DNA of 29,010 bases from a virus. The DNA is taken from IMG/VR virus record IMGVR_UViG_3300031622_000012, positions 1 through 29,010 of that record; one strand, given 5' to 3'. Under the pieces are notes generated by a model. That model was not told where the DNA came from, ran no database searches, and saw nothing but the letters and a program-made list of their open reading frames with translations. The position numbers were made by a program, and so were the translations under genes. This document shows, piece by piece, positions 23,844-29,010 of the stretch. Each line of letters begins with the position of its first letter. Within the stretch, counting starts at the first letter, position 1.

Positions 23844-24214
23844 ATATCCCACACAAGTACGGTACTTGTGACTGTATAACTCTAGTTTCTGAGTTTTATA
23901 AACAAGAATTTAATATAGATGCTGTACTGCCTAAGTATCCTCATGACATTACTTGGATTAAAAAATTTACCCCTACATTTATAGACGAACAACTGTTAAG
24001 GTATTCTGTAAAAGTTAGCTTGACAGATATGAAAAATTATGATGTAATAGCATTTAAGTCAAGAAGAACAAATCTAATAATTCATTTTGGTATATATTTA
24101 CATCCAAATAAGTTATTGCATATAGAACATGGGGGAGTATCACGTATAGACAATCTGTCTTTGTATTGGATAGATTATATACATGGTATATATAGATATA
24201 ATGAATTGGTATGA
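23825..24214 (+). CDS. NlpC/P60-family cysteine peptidase, first copy
   Basis: ATG 23825 has GGAG eight bases upstream and overlaps the radical SAM gene by 19 bases. The 129-residue protein has the peptidase core: KYGTCDCITLVSEFY with candidate nucleophile Cys17, then DVIAF (73-77) and IIHFGIYL with His87, and LLHIEHGG with a further His100. This fits a cell-wall amide hydrolase like the C-terminal domain of lambda gpK, acting at the tail tip to cut peptidoglycan stem peptides, or as an assembly factor. It is short for the family but keeps the catalytic Cys and His. A second, diverged copy follows directly. Confidence 0.8.
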   Translation: MVQRYLNIPHKYGTCDCITLVSEFYKQEFNIDAVLPKYPHDITWIKKFTPTFIDEQLLRYSVKVSLTDMKNYDVIAFKSRRTNLIIHFGIYLHPNKLLHIEHGGVSRIDNLSLYWIDYIHGIYRYNELV

Positions 24215-24629
24215 AAAATACACAGGTTTTACCTACAAGCATTTAGGTAACGATATAGATCAGGGAATAGATTGTTTTAATTTATGTAGGTATGTTTATA
24301 AACAAGAATTAGATATAGATATTCCGTACATTACCTCAGATTTGTGCAACATAGTAGATGAAAATTGGTATGAAAAGACTCACAGTCAGTTTATGTTAGA
24401 TCAAGCTACGGAAGATAATGGCTGGATAAAAGTACAAGAGCCTAATAAGTATGATGTGATACTAATGAGCTTAGGATCTACCCATGTAGTTAATCACTGT
24501 TCTTTATACGTAGCTAGAAACAAAATGTTACAAACTATGTTAAAGCATAAGAGCTGGATTGCTCCTTATGGGAATTACTATAAACAATATACGGTGGGGG
24601 TATACAGATGGAAAACTTTAAGCAACTAA
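24201..24629 (+). CDS. NlpC/P60-family cysteine peptidase, second copy
   Basis: The start is taken as ATG 24201 (overlap of 14 bases with the first copy), since MNWYEKYTGFTYKHLG is the usual N-terminus of this family; an upstream in-frame ATG at 24183 adds six residues. Candidate catalytic residues are Cys25 in GIDCFNL and His99 in VVNHCSLYVAR, with DVILMSL (85-91) as the usual strand before the His. The 142-residue length fits a single NlpC/P60 domain. With the preceding paralogue it makes a tandem pair; both retain Cys and His, so both may be active. It ends 22 bases inside the JAB gene. Confidence 0.82.
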   Translation: MNWYEKYTGFTYKHLGNDIDQGIDCFNLCRYVYKQELDIDIPYITSDLCNIVDENWYEKTHSQFMLDQATEDNGWIKVQEPNKYDVILMSLGSTHVVNHCSLYVARNKMLQTMLKHKSWIAPYGNYYKQYTVGVYRWKTLSN

Positions 24630-24979
24630 AAGATGATATGAATGTTCATTCACTATCTTCCTACCCTCGTGAAGCTGTAGGTATAATAACTAAAGACTTT
24701 AAGTATATTCCTTGTAATAATTTAAGTAATAATCCTACTACAACATTCTTTCTAGACCCTGCTGCTTTAGTTACTCATGATAAAAATATTTGGGGTATCT
24801 TTCATTCTCATCCTGGGGATGAAAATCCTATTCCTAGTTCTGAAGATAAAATAAGTGCTGCTTTTAATGAATATAATTTTTTAGTAGGATTTAATAATAA
24901 GTTTTTTATATATTGGTATGATAAAGGCGTAGACGCTCTAAAATTTGATAAGTTTAAGGAAGAGCATCTTGTTAATTAA
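24608..24979 (+). CDS. JAB/Mov34-like metallopeptidase (gpK N-domain-like)
   Basis: Residues 66-80 (HSHPGDENPIPSSED) are a JAMM motif: His66, His68, Ser77, Asp80, with Glu22 in YPREAVGII as the expected catalytic glutamate. In lambda gpK the JAB domain is fused N-terminal to NlpC/P60; here the same domain is a separate 123-residue gene placed after the two NlpC/P60 genes, in reversed order. ATG 24608 follows GGTGGGGG seven bases upstream. It acts at the tail tip, in assembly or in peptidoglycan degradation. All zinc ligands are present, so it should be catalytically competent. Confidence 0.87.
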   Translation: MENFKQLKDDMNVHSLSSYPREAVGIITKDFKYIPCNNLSNNPTTTFFLDPAALVTHDKNIWGIFHSHPGDENPIPSSEDKISAAFNEYNFLVGFNNKFFIYWYDKGVDALKFDKFKEEHLVN

Positions 24980-25712
24980 TCTTAAAATCCAATCAGCTTT
25001 TAGTAAATTTTTTGATCAATCTAACTATGTTATTGATATACATAGCTATGCTGATGTACTATTTTACGTTAATTCTATGCACCCCAAATTTGCTTATTAC
25101 CTATCTCAACAAGAAGTATCTGGGGAGCATAATGAAGGTTACTCTTTTTTAGATAAAAATTTAAATGTTATTAGTAACGAAGAGCTTTACATGACTAAAG
25201 CTAAGGAGGGTGATGTTATATATCTTGCTCCAGCTATTATAGGTGGCGGAGGTAAGCGTGGTGGTTTATTTGCTATTCTTGCTATTTTCGCTGTAGTAGC
25301 TTTTACCGGAGGCTTAGGTTTAGGCGCTTTGGGAGGTGCTGCAGGTGCTGGTACTGCAGGTGCTGGTGCTGTTGGAACCGCTGGTGCTAGTACTGGATTT
25401 TTTGGTGGTATATTTAATGCCTTTAAGGCTTTACCTACTTTTATTAAAAGTATTGCTACAAATGTAGCTATAAGCGTGGTATCTAGAGCTTTTCAAAGAC
25501 AACCTACTGCTACAGGCGTAAGTACAGGTAGTACAGACGAGGCAGTTAGAGAAAACGGTATATTTGGCTCTTTAACTAACTCTACTACTAGCGGTACTCC
25601 TGTTGCTTTGCACTACGGTATGCCTAGAATTTCTGGGCAGTTTTTAAGCGGTTACATAGAATCCACAGAGCACGGTAAGGCTGACATAGTTAAAGTAGGG
25701 GAAAGTTTTTAA
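24969..25712 (+). CDS. Tail tip assembly protein, gpI-like
   Basis: TTG 24969 is the preferred start, eight bases after AAGGA (24956-24960); an earlier in-frame TTG at 24945 has no such site. The 247-residue protein begins MLINLKIQSAFSKFF and has IDIHSYADVLFYVNS and MHPKFAYYLS, then a GDVIYLAPAIIGGGG turn (about 81-95), which is the lambda gpI (ubiquitin-like tail assembly) pattern. A hydrophobic Gly/Ala-rich stretch follows (about 99-140), as in gpI relatives, then a soluble tail. gpI is needed to build the gpJ tip and is not found in mature lambda tails. It overlaps the JAB gene and abuts gpJ (TAATG). Confidence 0.8.
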   Translation: MLINLKIQSAFSKFFDQSNYVIDIHSYADVLFYVNSMHPKFAYYLSQQEVSGEHNEGYSFLDKNLNVISNEELYMTKAKEGDVIYLAPAIIGGGGKRGGLFAILAIFAVVAFTGGLGLGALGGAAGAGTAGAGAVGTAGASTGFFGGIFNAFKALPTFIKSIATNVAISVVSRAFQRQPTATGVSTGSTDEAVRENGIFGSLTNSTTSGTPVALHYGMPRISGQFLSGYIESTEHGKADIVKVGESF

Positions 25713-28700
25713 TGGCTATAATTAAGCAATATGTTCATCATTCAAATAGTCTAGTTCCAAGAATAATAGGATCTAAAGGAGGTAAAGGTGGTGGCGGTAC
25801 TGCAGAGCCTCCTGCAGCTCCTACAGAGTCTCCAAATAGCTTGTTTTCTACTGATATCATATTTGTTACGGTGGGTCTTGGAGAAGGGCCTATATATAGG
25901 GTAAATCCTAACGGTCCTCAAGACATAGAAATTCAAGATGGTACTATAGACGACTTAATTAACTTAGACGGTGATGGCTTAGCTAACACTGATAAATTTG
26001 TCTACGCTTATAGAACAGGCACTAATACTCAAGATAGTATGGCCGTATTTGGTGAAGCAATAATAACTCCTCAAAATTTTGGTAGCGCAGTAAGGTTAAA
26101 AAAAGGTAACTTATCTGGGATACCTTCTAGTTCGGTAACATTACAAGATACAAGCTCCTCAGACTGGGACTCACTATCTTTTAACTTTCAAATAGGGCAA
26201 TTAGTAAAACAAGACGGAGACGGTAATACTCTTCCTCATAGCATAAGTGTTAGTGTAGAGGTATTTGATAGACTTGGTACTACCTTAATTGCTAGTAGAA
26301 ATAGATCTATTAATGGCAAAACTACTACTCCATTTAACTTTAATGTAAAAGTAGAAATACCAGAACAATACAAGTCATTAGATGGTTATAGATTTACTGT
26401 ACGTAAAACCTCTAATGACTCTGACAGCTCTAAGATTGCTGAAGTAGTTGCGTTAACTGGTTGGAATGAAATTGAGAATTCAAAACAAGCGTATCCCCGT
26501 ACTGCAGTAATTGGTTATGCACTAAAAGCAGAAAATGAACATACGGGAGGAGTTCCTACCTTTACTTCTTTAGTAAAAGGATTGTTAGTCAAAGTACCTA
26601 GTAATTATAATCAACCTATTCTAGAAAATGGGGAAGTAGACTGGAGAGAGGTAGAAATACCTAGCAGCACTTTGACTAACACTGGTTATAGGTTACAAAA
26701 ATCAGGTACGGGTACAGTACTTACACAAGCTAATCCTCAGATATATGTAGGAGGCTGGGATGGTACTTTTGTATACTCTTGGACTCAAAACCCTGCTTGG
26801 ATTCTTTATGATATACTTACTAATAAAACCTATGGGTTAGGTATAGCAGAAGAAAACATTGATAAGTACAGATTTTATCAGGTAGCACAGTATGCAGACG
26901 CTTGTGATAGTAGTAGTGGCAACTTTATAGGAGTAACGGGTATGGCTGATGGATCTTTTAGGCATAAGCCTAGAGGAGAGTTTATCACTATACGAGAAAA
27001 TCAAGTAGGTCTTGGTAAAGGTGTTGTATTATCTGAGAGAAGGTTTGTAACTGACTTAACTATCTCTGCACAAGGACAAACTATAGATTTATTAAATTCT
27101 TTAGCTGCTTCTATACGTGCGGCTGTTATATATGCTGGTGGTAAGCTTAGTTTAGCTGTAGATATGCCTGATGAGTTTCCTGTTATGTTATTTAATGAAG
27201 CTAATATTAAAGAAGGTACTTTTCAAATAGCTGGAACTAAAGAAAGCGATGTACTAACAGGCGTAGACGTAAGTTATATAGAACCAAGTAATCACTTTAG
27301 AAGAGAAGTAGTGCGTATAGATAGTGCTGATGCTAATGATGGCACTGATGCAGCAGAAATAGAAAACATAGCTAGCTTAGAATTACTAGGTGTTACCAGA
27401 AGAAGCCAAGCTATGCGTGCTGCTCAGTACCAAATAGCTGCAAGTAAGTATATGAGAAGAACTACTACCTTTACTACTGGTACAGAAGCACTTTATCTAA
27501 GTCCAGGCGATGTAATAGCTATTGCTAGTCAAGGTACTGGTATAGCTTATGGTTACGGTGGAAAAGTTATAGCTAATAGTGCTGTATCAGTAGGTACAGA
27601 TACTAACGTTACTTTAGAGCACTTTACAGTTCCCGGCCTAACTAATAATATTTTTACTAGCAATACATATCCTATAGCTTTAAGAGTTATAAGATCTGAT
27701 AGTGACCAGATGGATTTATTTATAGTAAGCAACACTAACTATGAATTGTTTAGTACTGGTAACGTAAGTACAGGTAGTGATACTGCTAATGTATCTGTAG
27801 TTGCAAGATTCAACCCTATAACTAAGAATCTAACCAGTCTTTCTGGTGCAGGATTACTAGCTAACGTAGCGCCTAAGAAAGGTGATTTATGGAGTTTAGG
27901 AGAATTTGAAGATACTAGTAATTACTACACTAATAAATCAGGTAAGTTATTTAAGATAACAGATATAGGTAGAGAGCCTGAGCAAGAAGAGTTTACTATA
28001 TCTGCAGTAGAATATATATCTAATATATATGTAGATTCAGATACATTTATAAACTATGAACCTACTGCTTATACCGATATAGACAGCCCCTTAAGTGTTC
28101 CTCCTGTTCCAGTAATTAATTTTAAAGCCGTACCTAGAAGAAGAATTGACGGCAGTATAGCAGTTGACGGGGTAATAGAAGAATCAGCTGATAAATTTGG
28201 TTTTGGTCAAACTTTTGCTACTATTTATGAACTTTCTAAACCCGATGAAGTGTTAACTGTAGAAGTTATTAATAACTCTTCTCCGCTTACTTTTAATGTA
28301 TTTTCTACTGCAGGTGTATCTAACGATACTGCTCCTGCTACTCTAGCGGGTAAAAACGGGTTTACGACTCCTATAGGTACAGTACGATTACTGTGTAATT
28401 CTTATAGCATAGTAGATACCGCAGGGGGTACTCTAACTGGTAATATACAGATGCAGGTAAACGGCCTACAAAACTGTTTTGACCGTAATTTTAATAAACA
28501 TATTTTAGACGTAAATGATGGAGGGGTATTTGGAGACTTAAAAGGCTCAGATTATGTTACTATACCTGTTATAGAAAAGGCTAATACTGGAGCTTTGTTA
28601 GATTTTGTTGGTCATAACTCTAAGATTACAGAAATAGCAAGACAAATTACTGGATTTACTTCTTCGTCAAATATACTTAAACTAGAAAATACTCTTACAA

Positions 28701-29010
28701 ACGGGGTAAATTTAGATCAAGTATTACCTGCTGCCCCTTTTTATATTGAAATAAACCAACTGTTAGATTCAAGATACTACAATAATAATAGCTTTTTTGT
28801 ACAAGGTACTGAGTATATATATACTCAAGATGGAGAGCTAAACACTGCACAATCTACTAACTTTATAAATATCGATGTAAAACCTATAGCTAGCACTCTT
28901 GTAAGATTAACTATTGACGGTATTGAGAAAAATAGTGGGCAGTACTCTATTAATGTTAATAGGGATCTTAACATTAAAGCAAACATAGCATATTCTGTCG
29001 CAGTTGGGGA
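25712..29010 (+). CDS. Central tail tip / host-specificity protein, gpJ-like, 3'-truncated
   Basis: ATG 25712 overlaps the gpI-like stop (TAATG). The frame stays open for 1099 codons to the window edge, so the C-terminus is missing. Features of gpJ-type proteins: Gly-rich start (about 24-32), GLGEGPIYRVN near 56-66, and NPAWILYDILTNKTYGLGI near 360-378, the most conserved part of the family's hub domain. A VTRRSQAMRAAQYQI stretch and LYLSPGDVIAI fit the later hub domains. After about residue 800 (VPPVPVINFKA...) the protein is beta-rich and probably variable, where host-receptor contacts are made in lambda. It is the last gene of the tail-tip operon visible. Confidence 0.92.
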   Translation, partial: MAIIKQYVHHSNSLVPRIIGSKGGKGGGGTAEPPAAPTESPNSLFSTDIIFVTVGLGEGPIYRVNPNGPQDIEIQDGTIDDLINLDGDGLANTDKFVYAYRTGTNTQDSMAVFGEAIITPQNFGSAVRLKKGNLSGIPSSSVTLQDTSSSDWDSLSFNFQIGQLVKQDGDGNTLPHSISVSVEVFDRLGTTLIASRNRSINGKTTTPFNFNVKVEIPEQYKSLDGYRFTVRKTSNDSDSSKIAEVVALTGWNEIENSKQAYPRTAVIGYALKAENEHTGGVPTFTSLVKGLLVKVPSNYNQPILENGEVDWREVEIPSSTLTNTGYRLQKSGTGTVLTQANPQIYVGGWDGTFVYSWTQNPAWILYDILTNKTYGLGIAEENIDKYRFYQVAQYADACDSSSGNFIGVTGMADGSFRHKPRGEFITIRENQVGLGKGVVLSERRFVTDLTISAQGQTIDLLNSLAASIRAAVIYAGGKLSLAVDMPDEFPVMLFNEANIKEGTFQIAGTKESDVLTGVDVSYIEPSNHFRREVVRIDSADANDGTDAAEIENIASLELLGVTRRSQAMRAAQYQIAASKYMRRTTTFTTGTEALYLSPGDVIAIASQGTGIAYGYGGKVIANSAVSVGTDTNVTLEHFTVPGLTNNIFTSNTYPIALRVIRSDSDQMDLFIVSNTNYELFSTGNVSTGSDTANVSVVARFNPITKNLTSLSGAGLLANVAPKKGDLWSLGEFEDTSNYYTNKSGKLFKITDIGREPEQEEFTISAVEYISNIYVDSDTFINYEPTAYTDIDSPLSVPPVPVINFKAVPRRRIDGSIAVDGVIEESADKFGFGQTFATIYELSKPDEVLTVEVINNSSPLTFNVFSTAGVSNDTAPATLAGKNGFTTPIGTVRLLCNSYSIVDTAGGTLTGNIQMQVNGLQNCFDRNFNKHILDVNDGGVFGDLKGSDYVTIPVIEKANTGALLDFVGHNSKITEIARQITGFTSSSNILKLENTLTNGVNLDQVLPAAPFYIEINQLLDSRYYNNNSFFVQGTEYIYTQDGELNTAQSTNFINIDVKPIASTLVRLTIDGIEKNSGQYSINVNRDLNIKANIAYSVAVG

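Overview
The window is one continuous, fully forward-oriented structural gene block of an AT-rich tailed bacteriophage (Caudoviricetes) with an HK97-type head and a long, lambda-like siphovirus tail. No gene is seen on the minus strand, and there are no tRNA, rRNA, CRISPR, integrase or transposase genes. The lambda M-L-K-I-J style tail-tip genes point to a Gram-negative host. LamG domains, Mtd-like and collar-type fibre modules and a twitch-type radical SAM gene resemble what is common in marine phages, but the host cannot be fixed from sequence.

Layout: 1-2751 holds tail-fibre/adhesin genes: a repeat-rich fibre cut by the window edge, a 56-residue mini-protein and a collar-domain protein. 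A holin/XhlA-like coiled-coil membrane protein follows (2754-3056), then the large terminase (3053-4297). A GT-A-like glycosyltransferase and an HNH endonuclease sit between terminase and portal. The portal (5316-6563) leads into one 907-codon reading frame that joins prohead protease, acidic scaffold and major capsid protein, with two strong internal ribosome-binding sites. A hairpin terminator closes the capsid segment. The neck follows (a connector carrying an inserted LamG domain, an unidentified neck-position protein and a probable tail terminator), then the major tail protein. A structured intergenic RNA precedes the tail-assembly chaperones, which carry a textbook -1 frameshift signal (A AAA AAC plus a 10-bp stem). 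A 1601-residue tape measure protein implies a tail of roughly 240 nm.

The tail tip runs: gpM-like protein with inserted LamG, gpL-like Fe-S protein, a twitch-type radical SAM protein, two tandem NlpC/P60 proteins, a JAB/Mov34 protein (lambda gpK functions split over separate genes), a gpI-like protein and a gpJ-like tip protein that runs off the window end. Most genes overlap by ATGA/TAATG or lie within a few bases of each other, so translational coupling is likely throughout.

The most unusual points are the tripartite capsid gene with in-frame internal starts, the radical SAM gene inside the tail-tip operon, the LamG domains inserted in both a neck connector and a distal-tail protein, and the interleaved inverted repeats that could control translation of the tail chaperones.
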